Shown: positions 14,946 to 22,917, counted from the stretch's first letter. The stretch: DNA of 22,917 bases from Synergistaceae bacterium (GCA_017427625.1 JAFRSL010000063.1:1-22917), one strand, 5' to 3'. Numbers and translations: made by a program. The notes: generated from the letters alone by a model not told the origin.

Positions 14946-16273
14946 GCTTGGACATAACGCTGAGGTACTTGCTTGAGATTTCGCTCTTTGTGCCGGCCAT
15001 GATATTCGCTGTCATTCCTGTAACTGAGTACCTTCGTGTCAAGCCTGCTTTTGCGTTGATACCGTCGGCTCTCGTAATGGCTGTGATGATTTTTGCGGGC
15101 GCATATTTTGGGGTCTACAACAAAATCCGTGTGAGAATAATAGCAGTACCGATAGCAATAATAGTGTTCGCAATCTATATGATTATTATTGACACTGAGG
15201 CCGGTAAAAAGTTATTCTGCTTCTCGAACGCTCTGATGCTCTGCGCGATGTGCCCAATGTATACCATACTCATCAATGCCCCGCGTGAGCTTCTGAACTT
15301 TTCGGGGGTATTCACATATTCATCGGGCTTCATAAGCCTTGCAGTTTCAGCGATACTGGGAGTGATATTCTGCAGGACTCTGACCGTGAAGATTCCCATA
15401 CTTCTGAAGGAGGACTCTATCCGCGACGTATGGCGTTACATGTTTCTTGTTCCGTTGGGAATGTCTGCCCTGATTTACTGGATGATCCCGTTAAGCCCTG
15501 TTGTTGTTATGACGGGAAGGGTAAGGCCCATCAACATGCTGTTCATTACGATAATAGGCGGTGGAATATTGTTTCTCTATCATCTATTCTGGTGGACGAC
15601 ATCAAGGCTGACCGAGAACGCGAAGCTTCAGCAGGAGAACGGTCTTCTGAACATGGAGCATAAACGTTACAGCGAGCTTAGGAAATACATGGACGAGACG
15701 CGGGCATTGAGGCATGATTTCAGGCAGCATATCTTCGTGATGTCGGAACTCTCGGACAATGAGCGTATAACGGAGCTTAAAGCATATATCTCACAGCTTG
15801 CAGAGAAAGCCTCCAGAAAATCACCAAGCTCGTTTTGCGCTAACATGGCCGTTGATGCTGTTGCCTCACATTACGACCGTCTTGCAGAGAGTGAGGGAGC
15901 AAAAATTTCATGGAGCCTCGAAATTCCTCATACCCTCCCAATGAATGAGCCTGAATATTGCGCGATACTTGGCAACCTCATTGAGAACGCTCTGAATGCA
16001 GTGAAGCCTCTTCCGCCGGAGGAGCGAAGGGTGAAGGTAATCTCCTCAATGCTGAGTGATGCGATGCTTGGACTGTCGGTCGACAACAATTACTCTGGGA
16101 GCATCTCATTCGGGAAGAACGGACTTCCTGTGTCTAACCAGAGAGGACACGGGACTGGGTTATTATCCGTCATGAACACGGTCAACCATTACGGCGGAAC
16201 TATGGATATAAGAACGGAAGGAAACATCTTCTCCGTCAACATAATAATGTACTGCTACATGCAGGAGAAATAA
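14942..16273 (+). CDS. Sensor histidine kinase, GHKL type with multi-span membrane sensor (AgrC-like)
   Basis: The protein has 443 residues. The N-terminal half (about 10-218) has six or seven membrane helices with only short loops and no large extracytoplasmic domain. A linker follows, then the phospho-accepting H258 in RALRHDFRQH, the N-box NLIENALNAV (345-354), and the glycine box GHGTGL (402-407). Such sensors (AgrC, ComD, LytS-like) often detect peptides or membrane-embedded signals. The start is GTG at 14942-14944, overlapping the regulator's TGA, with GAGGGGAG about 10 bp upstream. The open frame extends further upstream, but that part lies inside the regulator gene. The signal sensed is unknown; no small signal-peptide gene is seen next to it. 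Confidence 0.88.
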   Translation: MSLDITLRYLLEISLFVPAMIFAVIPVTEYLRVKPAFALIPSALVMAVMIFAGAYFGVYNKIRVRIIAVPIAIIVFAIYMIIIDTEAGKKLFCFSNALMLCAMCPMYTILINAPRELLNFSGVFTYSSGFISLAVSAILGVIFCRTLTVKIPILLKEDSIRDVWRYMFLVPLGMSALIYWMIPLSPVVVMTGRVRPINMLFITIIGGGILFLYHLFWWTTSRLTENAKLQQENGLLNMEHKRYSELRKYMDETRALRHDFRQHIFVMSELSDNERITELKAYISQLAEKASRKSPSSFCANMAVDAVASHYDRLAESEGAKISWSLEIPHTLPMNEPEYCAILGNLIENALNAVKPLPPEERRVKVISSMLSDAMLGLSVDNNYSGSISFGKNGLPVSNQRGHGTGLLSVMNTVNHYGGTMDIRTEGNIFSVNIIMYCYMQEK

Positions 16274-16287
16274 ATTCGGAATATCAT

Positions 16288-16305
16288 CACGGGAAATTTT
16301 CCGTG
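16288..16305 (+). terminator. Short hairpin after the histidine kinase gene
   Basis: CACGGGA and TTCCGTG form a 7-bp stem with one G-U pair and a four-base loop, 15 bp after the kinase stop. No run of Ts follows on the plus strand, so it is at best a weak terminator or an mRNA-processing site ahead of the exported-protein genes. A TATGAA box just downstream (16309-16314) could be a -10, but this is weak. Confidence 0.35.
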
Positions 16306-16340
16306 TGGTATGAATACATTTACAGGAGGAACAATTCATC

Positions 16341-16754
16341 ATGAAGCGTTCATTAGCAGCAGTATTGGCGGTAGTATTGGCGGCAACAATGGCATTCGCG
16401 GGAGTTCAGGACTTCGGCGAGTTCAAGGTTGATGTCCCGGCAGGCTGGACAGCAACGAAGGACGGCGAGACTGTCGGCATCGTGAAAGACGACAACACGG
16501 CCTCAATGAGCATCACCGTTGATTCGACCGATGGGGCATCACTGAAGGAGCTTGCGGACGCATTCGTCGGGGCACTGAACGGCAAGAATCTCAAGCAGGA
16601 CGGAGAGAGCTACAAGTTCGACTTCGACAACGGAAACGGCGTTAAGAGCGAGGCAGTGATTGTTACGGACAGCGGGAAGTACGCGCTCTTTGTCATCACC
16701 GGAAGGGACAACGCTCCCAACGATGTTGCGGCAATCATCAACTCGTTGCAGTAG
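16341..16754 (+). CDS. Small exported PsbP/DcrB-like protein, tandem paralogue 1
   Basis: A 137-residue precursor with a signal peptide (MKRSLAAVLAVVLAATMAFA) followed by one domain: DFGEFKVDVPAGWTATKDGE, a strand with DDNTASMSITV, a helical part, and a C-terminal strand IVTDSGKYALFVITG. The pattern 'F..VP.GW' plus repeated short strands recalls the PsbP/DcrB (DUF1795-like) fold, but I cannot confirm this without a profile search. It is the first of four adjacent paralogues, each with its own strong Shine-Dalgarno (here AGGAGGA). Cleavage before a non-cysteine residue suggests a soluble periplasmic protein. No catalytic residues stand out, so a binding or stress role is only a guess. Confidence 0.8.
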   Translation: MKRSLAAVLAVVLAATMAFAGVQDFGEFKVDVPAGWTATKDGETVGIVKDDNTASMSITVDSTDGASLKELADAFVGALNGKNLKQDGESYKFDFDNGNGVKSEAVIVTDSGKYALFVITGRDNAPNDVAAIINSLQ

Positions 16755-16792
16755 TATAATTGCCACGAAATATTTCAGGAGGTAGTATAACA

Positions 16793-17227
16793 ATGAAACG
16801 TACAATCGTATTAGCGGCAGTATTGGCACTCGCACTCACAACGGCAGCATTCGCACAGGATTTCGGCGCGTTCACAATGGACGTTGCAGACGGCTGGACA
16901 GCATCAACGGAAGGCCCTACAGTAACAGTCCTCAAGAACGACAACACAGCTTCAATGTCAATCACCGTAATGCCCGCTGAAGGCAACACGGCAAAGACAT
17001 ACGCGGACGCATTCGTCGAAGAGTTCAAGAAGTCATTTGCGACAGTTGGAACACCAGAGGCACAGGATGACGGCTCGTTCGCATGGGACATGACGACATC
17101 GAACGGCGTGAACTCAAAGGCAATGCTCGGCGTTGAGAACGACCAGTGCAAGCTCGTAGTCATCACCAACCTTGAGGGCGCACCTGATGACATCGTTGCA
17201 ATGATGGAGAGCATCAAGGAGAAATAG
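16793..17227 (+). CDS. Small exported PsbP/DcrB-like protein, tandem paralogue 2
   Basis: A 144-residue precursor starting MKRTIVLAAVLALALTTAAFA, then QDFGAFTMDVADGWTAST and the same domain plan as its neighbours, including KNDNTASMSITV. The ATG (16793-16795) is chosen for the signal peptide and the CAGGAGG 10 bp upstream. The frame also allows a start 33 bp earlier that would spoil the signal peptide. The signal-peptide DNA is nearly identical to that of paralogue 3, which points to recent duplication. No cysteine follows the cleavage site, so it should be soluble in the periplasm. The function is unknown. Confidence 0.8.
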   Translation: MKRTIVLAAVLALALTTAAFAQDFGAFTMDVADGWTASTEGPTVTVLKNDNTASMSITVMPAEGNTAKTYADAFVEEFKKSFATVGTPEAQDDGSFAWDMTTSNGVNSKAMLGVENDQCKLVVITNLEGAPDDIVAMMESIKEK

Positions 17228-17261
17228 CAGAAGTCTGCAATCATAGGAGGCGTTATCTAAC

Positions 17262-17717
17262 ATGAAACGTACAATCTTATTGGCGGCAGTATTGGCACTC
17301 GTACTTTCAGCGGCAGCATTTGCAGAGGGCGAGCAGGATTTCGGAATCTTCAAGGCTTACGTCCCTGAGGGCTGGACAGCGACAAAGAACGACGAGACCG
17401 TTATCTTCACGAAGAACGACAACACGTCATCAGCAAGCATCACTGTAGCTAACACAGATGGCACGTCTCTCAAAGATCTCGCTGACGCATTCGTTGCAGA
17501 GTTCAAGAAGTCATTCAAGGACGTAACTGCCCCGCAGGTTGACGAAGACGGAGACTACATGTTCGAGATGACCAATGCCAACGATGTCAAGAGCGTTGTA
17601 CTTCTCACAGGTACAGACAAAGAATACGCGCTGATTGTCCTGACAGGAGTGGATGCCGGCGGAGAAGGTCTCGGACAGATTCTTGGTACAATGCAGGAAT
17701 CATTCAAGAACAAGTAA
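17262..17717 (+). CDS. Small exported PsbP/DcrB-like protein, tandem paralogue 3
   Basis: A 151-residue precursor: signal peptide ending in SAAAFA, then EGEQDFGIFKAYVPEGWTAT and the shared domain with KNDNTSSASITV. A slightly longer C terminus ends MQESFKNK. The acidic, cysteine-free mature part fits a soluble periplasmic protein. TAGGAGG lies 11 bp upstream of the ATG. The gene is followed by an intrinsic terminator, so paralogues 1-3 probably make up one transcription unit, with some read-through to the fourth. Confidence 0.8.
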   Translation: MKRTILLAAVLALVLSAAAFAEGEQDFGIFKAYVPEGWTATKNDETVIFTKNDNTSSASITVANTDGTSLKDLADAFVAEFKKSFKDVTAPQVDEDGDYMFEMTNANDVKSVVLLTGTDKEYALIVLTGVDAGGEGLGQILGTMQESFKNK

Positions 17718-17738
17718 AGGAAGCTGGAAATTCAGAAG

Positions 17739-17772
17739 ACCCCTTGCATTGCGGTGCGGGGGGTATTTTTTT
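17739..17772 (+). terminator. Intrinsic terminator after paralogue 3
   Basis: ACCCCTTGCA and GTGCGGGGGGT pair around a short loop (17739-17764) with some mispairing near the loop, followed by TATTTTTTT (17764-17771). It lies between paralogues 3 and 4, so part of the transcript should end here. Confidence 0.75.
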
Positions 17773-17791
17773 AGACATGGAGGAAGAAGCA

Positions 17792-18244
17792 ATGCGTAAA
17801 ATATTCTTGTGCTTTGCGTTGATCATGGTATCTGCTTTCCCAGCGATGGGAGAAATTCAGCATTACGGCCCGCTTACGGCTGACATTCCTTCGGGCTGGA
17901 CGGTCGAACAGCAAGGAAGCGTAACCGTCATAAAGTCCCTCAGCAATAACGCATCTATTGCGGTCGCGGTGAACTCACTCGGTGATGCAAAACTCACGGA
18001 CATAGCCGAGCATCTCTATATCCAGATGAGCGGCAAGAATCTTGAGCAGGACGAGGACGGAGATTACACTTTCACGTTCACTAACACATCGGGTGCGGAA
18101 GGTCTCGCAATTCTCACTGACAGCGGGGAAGGACGCTATATCCTAATGTCAGTAACAGGCTACGGAACGACGAAGTATGGGAACGATGAGGCGTTGAACG
18201 ATGAGATTGACAAAATTATCGACTCTCTTGACTGGAACGATTAG
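17792..18244 (+). CDS. Small exported PsbP/DcrB-like protein, tandem paralogue 4 (diverged)
   Basis: A 150-residue precursor: MRKIFLCFALIMVSAFPAMG signal peptide, then EIQHYGPLTADIPSGWTVEQ and the shared strand/helix plan. It is less like copies 1-3 than they are like each other. The ATG at 17792-17794 has GGAGGAAG just upstream; earlier in-frame starts fall inside the terminator. Its 3' end overlaps the next gene, an M48 protease, by 44 bp, which ties this copy to the proteases rather than to the other paralogues. The function is unknown; a substrate, inhibitor or partner of the protease is possible. Confidence 0.78.
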   Translation: MRKIFLCFALIMVSAFPAMGEIQHYGPLTADIPSGWTVEQQGSVTVIKSLSNNASIAVAVNSLGDAKLTDIAEHLYIQMSGKNLEQDEDGDYTFTFTNTSGAEGLAILTDSGEGRYILMSVTGYGTTKYGNDEALNDEIDKIIDSLDWND

Positions 18245-18905
18245 GGCGGCATTTCTTCTCGTTCTTCTCTGCGGAACATCATGGGCGGAAATTGGGAGGT
18301 CAACAGTAGAGCGAGCATGGAGTAAGATTGCTGATGCTGACGGTTTCATTCGAGTGCCGATAAATTTCGAGGACGATTCTGAGCCTAATGCGTGGGTGAA
18401 GTTTCTTGACGAGGAGGATTTCACGGTTCATGTTACGTCGGGACTTATGCGAATCCTACAGACTGAGGCGGAGATTGCGGGGGTACTCGGCCATGAGCTT
18501 GGTCATATAAAGCTGGGACATTACGGGACGATGGTGCTTGACGATACGGCCAGGACAGTGATGGGGATAAACAGTGAGCTTGCTGACGACATGGCCCGCG
18601 CAGTCGGCGAGATGAACATGGACCTCAATGAGAGTGCGTTCAGCCGGAAGCAGGAGACAGACGCTGACGATTACGGAACGGAGCTACTCAGGAAGGCTGG
18701 CTATAACGCTTGGGGACTCTATGACGCTATGAAACGTTTTGACGATAACGGCTACACGACCGAACGAAACGGCTTCAACTCACACCCTGCATCACGTGAA
18801 AGGCTCGCACATCTTTCGGAGAAGGCAGGAAGTCTTCAGGAACAAAAGAGGCCGGCGAGGAAGAACGAGCTTGATGAGATTGCGGACATTCTTATGCAGA
18901 AGTGA
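18201..18905 (+). CDS. Exported M48-family zinc metalloprotease, copy 1
   Basis: A 234-residue protein with an N-terminal hydrophobic signal (LLVLLCGTSWA, likely cleaved before EIG). The zinc site is HELGH (H98, E99, H102), with the third ligand E152 in QETDADDYG, as in M48/Oma1-type peptidases. The C-terminal region contains NGFNSHPASRERLAHL, typical of this family. There are no transmembrane helices after the signal, so it is a periplasmic protease like BepA/LoiP-type quality-control enzymes, but without a TPR domain. The start at 18201 gives a 44-bp overlap with paralogue 4; GAGG sits about 9 bp upstream. No better downstream ATG precedes the signal peptide. It is paralogous to the next gene. 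Confidence 0.85.
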   Translation: MRLTKLSTLLTGTIRAAFLLVLLCGTSWAEIGRSTVERAWSKIADADGFIRVPINFEDDSEPNAWVKFLDEEDFTVHVTSGLMRILQTEAEIAGVLGHELGHIKLGHYGTMVLDDTARTVMGINSELADDMARAVGEMNMDLNESAFSRKQETDADDYGTELLRKAGYNAWGLYDAMKRFDDNGYTTERNGFNSHPASRERLAHLSEKAGSLQEQKRPARKNELDEIADILMQK

Positions 18906-18908
18906 GCT

Positions 18909-18937
18909 TTGCAAATTTACGTAAAATGCGCTATATT
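18909..18937 (+). promoter_or_regulatory. Candidate promoter of M48 copy 2, with palindromes
   Basis: TTGCAA (18909-18914) and TATATT (18932-18937) are separated by 17 bp, a good sigma-70 layout. A TTTACGTAAA palindrome (18916-18925) sits in the spacer, and CGTAA-AAA-TTACG (18943-18955) lies at the expected transcription start. Both palindromes share the TTACG core and could be operator half-sites for a repressor. Confidence 0.5.
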
Positions 18938-18970
18938 ATCTGCGTAAAAATTACGTTGAGAAGGTGCAAC

Positions 18971-19618
18971 ATGAAGACCATAGCATTACTCCTACTTCTG
19001 ACATTAAGCGGAACATCATACGCCGAAATCAGCAAGGTCACAGTCTGCAAAGCGTGGAAGAGAATCACGAAAGCCGACAGCTTCACACGAATCCCGATAA
19101 CCTACGAGAAGGACAAAGAGCCTAACGCTTGGGTTAAATTCGAGAGCGATGGGAAAATTTCGGTTCACGTAACGAAAGGGTTAATGCGCATTCTCGACAA
19201 TGAGGACGAAATCGCGGGCATACTCGGCCATGAGCTTGGGCATATACGCTTGGGGCATTACGAGGACAGCAGGCTTCCTACAATCAGAACGGCAATAGGG
19301 ATAAACAGCAGCATTCAATATTTTGACGATGCCGCAACTTTTGGCGAGGGAGCATTCAGCCGGAAGCAGGAAGAAGAAGCCGACGATTACGGTACAGCTC
19401 TTCTAAGGAAAGCACGATACAACCCGCGAGGACTTCATGACGCACTCACGAAGATTTCGGCAAAGAGCTACGAGCCTAAGCGCAACGGCTTTGTTTCGGG
19501 CGCAATATCGCGTGAGAGGCTCGCACACACCGCAGAGAAGGCCGGAATTGAACACCGCATCGAAGCCGACAGCCTCATAGGGATGGACGATATAGCAGAT
19601 ATTATGCTTGGAAAGTAA
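18971..19618 (+). CDS. Exported M48-family zinc metalloprotease, copy 2
   Basis: A 215-residue precursor beginning MKTIALLLLL, with a signal peptide likely cut after TSYA. It has the same architecture as the preceding gene: HELGH (H87, E88, H91), third zinc ligand E134 in KQEEEADDYG, and the ISRERLAHTAEKAG segment. Apart from a gap in the stretch between the two zinc-site elements, it aligns with copy 1 throughout. The ATG at 18971 is supported by GAAGGTG 6 bp upstream and by the signal peptide; an earlier in-frame ATG would overlap the previous stop and disrupt the signal. It has its own promoter and a downstream terminator, so it can be expressed apart from copy 1. Confidence 0.86.
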   Translation: MKTIALLLLLTLSGTSYAEISKVTVCKAWKRITKADSFTRIPITYEKDKEPNAWVKFESDGKISVHVTKGLMRILDNEDEIAGILGHELGHIRLGHYEDSRLPTIRTAIGINSSIQYFDDAATFGEGAFSRKQEEEADDYGTALLRKARYNPRGLHDALTKISAKSYEPKRNGFVSGAISRERLAHTAEKAGIEHRIEADSLIGMDDIADIMLGK

Positions 19619-19626
19619 GTTGACTC

Positions 19627-19659
19627 CCCTCTGTCAAAATCGGCAGAGGGTATATTTTT
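19627..19659 (+). terminator. Intrinsic terminator after M48 copy 2
   Basis: CCCTCTGTC (19627-19635) pairs with GGCAGAGGG (19642-19650) over nine bases with one G-U pair, followed by TATATTTTT. It closes the exported-protein and protease block. Confidence 0.85.
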
Positions 19660-19702
19660 GTCAACAATCAGATTTGTCTCAGTCTAAAATTCAATAGTCG
19701 TA

Positions 19703-19731
19703 CTGCAAAAAATTCCGTTTTGTGAGATAAT
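19703..19731 (+). promoter_or_regulatory. Candidate promoter of the glgP-glgA operon
   Basis: CTGCAA (19703-19708) and an extended -10, TGA-GATAAT (19723-19731), are 17 bp apart. The predicted start is about 86 bp before the glgP ATG. The remaining leader (19740-19824) holds no obvious riboswitch. Confidence 0.4.
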
Positions 19732-19824
19732 GCGTATCAATAAAAATCCATTCAACAAAATCTTGCAGGTGGTCAGATTCAAATTCGCCCGTCTGCTTAT
19801 AACCGAAAGGAGTCAGCAAGATAA

Positions 19825-21585
19825 ATGATTCAAAGACTACACAGAAGCGATCTCGGCAACTCGCTAAGGACGCTGATGGAAAACGATCCCGCCTTCCGCC
19901 CCGTCGCCTACTTCTCAATGGAAGTCGGTCTCAAGGAGTCAATCCCGACATATTCAGGGGGTCTCGGAGTGCTGGCGGGCGACATCCTCAAGAGCGCGGC
20001 TGATTTAGGCGTCCCTATGGCGGGAGTTACACTTCTTTACCGCAAAGGCTATTTCGTGCAGGAGTTCAACGATCAGGACTGGCAGCAGGAAAAACCCGTC
20101 GTCTGGGATCCCTCCAAAGAATTAACGCTTCTCCCCAACAAAATCTCAGTAACAATTCGAGGCCGCGAAATCAAAGTCGGCGTTTGGGTCTACGAGTGCA
20201 TCGGCGCAACAGGCTACCCGCTCCCGATATACTTCCTCGACACGGACTTTGACGGAAACCACCCGGATGACCGAAAGCTCTGCTGGTATCTCTACGGCGG
20301 CGACAATCATTACAGGCTCTGCCAGGAGTTCATTCTCGGTGTCGGCGGACTTCGTATGCTCCGCGCTCTGGGATACATGAACATCGACACATTCCATCTC
20401 AACGAGGGACATGCAGGCTTCCTCACGCTCGAACTTATGCGTGAACTCGGCTACTATGACCCCGACAGAATCCGCGAGCAGGTTGTATTCACGACGCACA
20501 CGCCCGTCCCCGCAGGCCATGACTACTTCACGTTTGACGAAATCGACAGCACTTTCCCTGCGGACGCAAAAGCCACAATACACAGGATGATTCCCGACAA
20601 GCCCGGCGTTTCTATGACCGAGTTAGGCTTGCGCTACAGCCGATACGTCAACGGTGTCGCAAAGAAGCACGCCGAAGTCAGCAACGCAATGTTCAACATG
20701 GAGACTGTCGACTGGATCACTAACGGCGTTCACCCGACAACATGGGTAAGCTCAGGAATGAGAAAGCTCTACAATAAGCACATTCCGGGCTGGGAACTTG
20801 ACCCGGGCAGGCTCGTTCAGGCTCTCACTATTCCGGCAAATGAAGTATGGGCGGCTCATCAGGCCTCGAAACTCAGGCTCTTTGCGCGTATAATGGAGAC
20901 AAACGGAATCCAGCTTGACCCCGATGTCTTGACGTTGGGATTTGCGAGAAGGGCGGCAACGTACAAGAGGGCTGACTTGCTCCTCACCGATGTTGAGCGA
21001 CTCAAGAAGATTGCCGAGAAGAGGAAGATTCAGTTCGTTTTCGCGGGAAAATCACACCCTGCTGACAACGGAGGCAAGGCACTCCTCCAGAGAATCCGCA
21101 AGGCTTCCCACGAGTTCGGCGGGAACATTAAGATCGTCTTCATGGATAACTACAACATGGAGATAGCCTCACTTCTAACTCAGGGCGTTGATGTCTGGCT
21201 CAACAACCCGATTCGCCCGAGAGAGGCAAGCGGTACGAGCGGCATGAAGTGCGCCATGAACGGTATAATGAACTTCAGCGTTCTCGACGGCTGGTGGATT
21301 GAAGGCTGGATTGAGGACGTTACAGGCTGGTCAATCGGCCCTGAACCTTCGGAAGCAGAAGCGAAAAAAGCAAACGAAAATTCTCATTACGATGAGAAAC
21401 TTGACGCGGTTGACCTTTATGATAAGCTAGAGAATAAGGTTATCCCCACATACTACGACAATCACGACAAGTGGGTAGACATGATGAGACATACAATAGC
21501 CCTTGATGCGAGCTTCTTCAACACCCACAGAGTAGTGCATGAATACGCGTCAAAAGCCTACTCAATCGACTTCAGGGGAATGTAG
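19825..21585 (+). CDS. glgP: Alpha-glucan (glycogen/maltodextrin) phosphorylase, short form
   Basis: A GT35 phosphorylase of 586 residues that releases glucose-1-phosphate from alpha-1,4-glucans. Key features are AYFSMEVGLKESIPTYSGGLG near the N terminus (substrate/phosphate loop), HLNEGHAGF (191-199), TTHTPVPAGHD, and the PLP lysine K475 in GTSGMKCAMNG. At 586 residues it is much shorter than the 800-residue mammalian and E. coli type. It fits the compact alpha-glucan phosphorylase subfamily found in many anaerobes and lacks the N-terminal regulatory region. AAAGGAG lies 12 bp upstream. Glycogen synthase follows 36 bp later, so synthesis and breakdown of glycogen are co-expressed. Confidence 0.93.
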   Translation: MIQRLHRSDLGNSLRTLMENDPAFRPVAYFSMEVGLKESIPTYSGGLGVLAGDILKSAADLGVPMAGVTLLYRKGYFVQEFNDQDWQQEKPVVWDPSKELTLLPNKISVTIRGREIKVGVWVYECIGATGYPLPIYFLDTDFDGNHPDDRKLCWYLYGGDNHYRLCQEFILGVGGLRMLRALGYMNIDTFHLNEGHAGFLTLELMRELGYYDPDRIREQVVFTTHTPVPAGHDYFTFDEIDSTFPADAKATIHRMIPDKPGVSMTELGLRYSRYVNGVAKKHAEVSNAMFNMETVDWITNGVHPTTWVSSGMRKLYNKHIPGWELDPGRLVQALTIPANEVWAAHQASKLRLFARIMETNGIQLDPDVLTLGFARRAATYKRADLLLTDVERLKKIAEKRKIQFVFAGKSHPADNGGKALLQRIRKASHEFGGNIKIVFMDNYNMEIASLLTQGVDVWLNNPIRPREASGTSGMKCAMNGIMNFSVLDGWWIEGWIEDVTGWSIGPEPSEAEAKKANENSHYDEKLDAVDLYDKLENKVIPTYYDNHDKWVDMMRHTIALDASFFNTHRVVHEYASKAYSIDFRGM

Positions 21586-21621
21586 TAAATTTTCGCAGTG
21601 AAAGGAATGCAGTAAACAGCA

Positions 21622-22917
21622 ATGACGAAAAGCGGTAGTGCTGTAAAAGTATTGTTCGTAACGACAGAGCTTGCTCCCTTCTCGAAAGTGGGCGGGCTTG
21701 GTGATGTAGCGGGTTCTCTCCCGAAGGCACTCAGGCAGGCCGGAGTCGATGTAAGAGTCGTAACTCCAGCATGGCCGGGCGTTCTTGAGAAGGCGGCGGC
21801 TTCAGGTCTCAAGACTACAACGGTAAAGACGAAGGTCTACGCGGCTTATGACTGGCGTATTCACAAGGCCGAAGTCATAAAGGCAGAAGTCAAGGGAGTT
21901 CCAACTTACTTCCTTAAGGCTGAGGATTACACGGGTGATATGTACCCTTCGCAGCTCAACTTCTGGACTGCATCACCGTTCGCCGTATTCTGTATGCAGG
22001 CACTTGAACTCAAAGACGCTATAGACTGGGAGCCGGATATATACCACTGCCACGACTGGACTTCAGCATTCCTCCCCTGCGCGCTCGCGTGGCACAGGCA
22101 CTACCGGCAGACCGGCGGAAAATCCATAATGACCCTCCACAACGTAGCCTATCAGGGAATATTTGAGCCTTCACCGTTCCTTGAGGCATCGGGGCTTGAG
22201 CCTTGGAGCTTCAGCTCGTCAACGATGGAGTTCTACGGCCAGGTCAACCTCCTTAAAGGCGGAATCGTAGCGGCCTCAGCGGTAAGCACTGTATCACCGA
22301 CTTACGCGAACGAGATTCAGACGTATGAGTCAACACGCGAACTTTCAGGGATACTCTATCAGCAGCGCAGCAAGCTCAGGGGAATACTCAACGGCCTTGA
22401 CGTGAAGTTCTGGGACCCGTCGGGCGACAAGGAATTACCCGCAAAATTCAGCGCAAAAGACCTCAAGGGCAAGCAGGAGTGCAAGAGAGAGCTTCTTTCA
22501 CGCGCAGGTCTTGACCCCAACACTGAAGCACCCGTAATCGTGTGCGTAAGCCGTCTCGTTGAGCAGAAGGGCTTTGATATGGTGTTCAGCGCGGCACAGC
22601 AGATCGCAGAGACCGGCGCAAAACTCCTCATTCTCGGTTCGGGCAACGACTGGATTGAGAACGGAATCATTCAGGCTTCGGAGACCTACCCGCAGAGCAT
22701 AAAGCTTTTCAGGGGATACGATGAGCCTTTGTCGCACCTCATGTACGCGGGCGGAGATATATTCCTAATGCCTTCGGTGTTCGAGCCTTGCGGATTGTCG
22801 CAGATGATTTCCATGAGATACGGCACAGTCCCGGTAGTAAGGGAAGTCGGAGGACTCAGGGATACTGTGTTCGACGTTGACAGGCCGGAGGGAGGAAACG
22901 GCTTCACGTTCCAGACA
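21622..22917 (+). CDS. glgA: Glycogen synthase (ADP-glucose type), cut at the window end
   Basis: The first 432 codons of a GT5 glycogen synthase; the family is usually 470-500 residues, so only the C-terminal end is missing. It has the KVGGLGDVAG motif (K22 onward) that binds ADP-glucose, then HCHDW, TLHNVAYQG, CVSRLVEQKGFDM, and the conserved FEPCGLSQM near the window edge. ATG at 21622 is the only start giving the normal N terminus VKVLFVTTELAPFSK. Its ribosome site (AAAGGA) is unusually far away, about 16 bp. The upstream gene is glgP. A direct repeat, GGAATGYAGTAAA, occurs at 21577-21589 and 21604-21616 around the glgP stop. Confidence 0.93.
   Translation, partial: MTKSGSAVKVLFVTTELAPFSKVGGLGDVAGSLPKALRQAGVDVRVVTPAWPGVLEKAAASGLKTTTVKTKVYAAYDWRIHKAEVIKAEVKGVPTYFLKAEDYTGDMYPSQLNFWTASPFAVFCMQALELKDAIDWEPDIYHCHDWTSAFLPCALAWHRHYRQTGGKSIMTLHNVAYQGIFEPSPFLEASGLEPWSFSSSTMEFYGQVNLLKGGIVAASAVSTVSPTYANEIQTYESTRELSGILYQQRSKLRGILNGLDVKFWDPSGDKELPAKFSAKDLKGKQECKRELLSRAGLDPNTEAPVIVCVSRLVEQKGFDMVFSAAQQIAETGAKLLILGSGNDWIENGIIQASETYPQSIKLFRGYDEPLSHLMYAGGDIFLMPSVFEPCGLSQMISMRYGTVPVVREVGGLRDTVFDVDRPEGGNGFTFQT

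Noticed and set aside
21606..21614. Two-codon open frame (ATG CAG TAA) between AAAGGA and the glgA start
   Set aside because: It looks like a minimal upstream frame, but it may simply be a copy of the glgP stop region in the GGAATGYAGTAAA direct repeat. No further support for regulation.

Overview
The window looks like part of a chromosome of an anaerobic, diderm, gut- or rumen-type bacterium. My best guess is Synergistota (about even odds). The basis is the mix of a TAXI-type TRAP transporter with a fused permease, LytTR-type two-component regulators, many small proteins with cleavable export signals, and a short-form glucan phosphorylase next to glycogen synthase. There is no rRNA or tRNA gene to fix the taxonomy.

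Layout. (1) Positions 1-385 hold the 3' end of a TnpB nuclease/transposase gene and the hairpin-rich right end expected to form its omega RNA. (2) Positions 633-1370 encode an orphan LytTR response regulator whose phospho-acceptor aspartate is a glutamate. (3) From 13993 down to 1384 on the minus strand runs one tightly packed series of twelve genes, with overlaps or short gaps apart from one 126 bp gap that holds a palindrome-rich repeat. In transcription order these are: DUF1537 acid-sugar kinase, ankyrin-repeat protein, iron-type alcohol dehydrogenase, DapA-family lyase/aldolase, PdxA2-like dehydrogenase, two PAP2 phosphatases, TAXI binding protein, SDR dehydrogenase, fused TRAP permease, FrdA/NadB-like flavoprotein, and a PepSY protein. 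A hairpin terminator at 1346-1376 closes it. (4) Divergent from it, 14187-16273 encodes a LytTR response regulator and its multi-spanning GHKL histidine kinase. The intergenic region between the two holds a 13-bp direct repeat and a perfect palindrome. (5) Positions 16341-19618 hold four tandem paralogous small exported PsbP/DcrB-like proteins and then two paralogous exported M48 metalloproteases. (6) Positions 19825-22917 hold glycogen phosphorylase and the start of glycogen synthase, cut by the window edge.

How the genes may work together. The kinase plus PdxA2-like pair matches the known route for four-carbon acid sugars (threonate/erythronate): phosphorylation at C4, then oxidation and decarboxylation to dihydroxyacetone phosphate. 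The TRAP-TAXI genes would bring the substrate in. The alcohol dehydrogenase, SDR, DapA-like lyase and flavoprotein would add side steps or let related substrates enter. The exact substrate cannot be read from the sequence. Control by an AgrC/AgrA-like system, rather than a one-component sugar regulator, is inferred from the divergent arrangement. The exported-protein and protease block may belong to the same cell-envelope response, but nothing in the sequence proves it.
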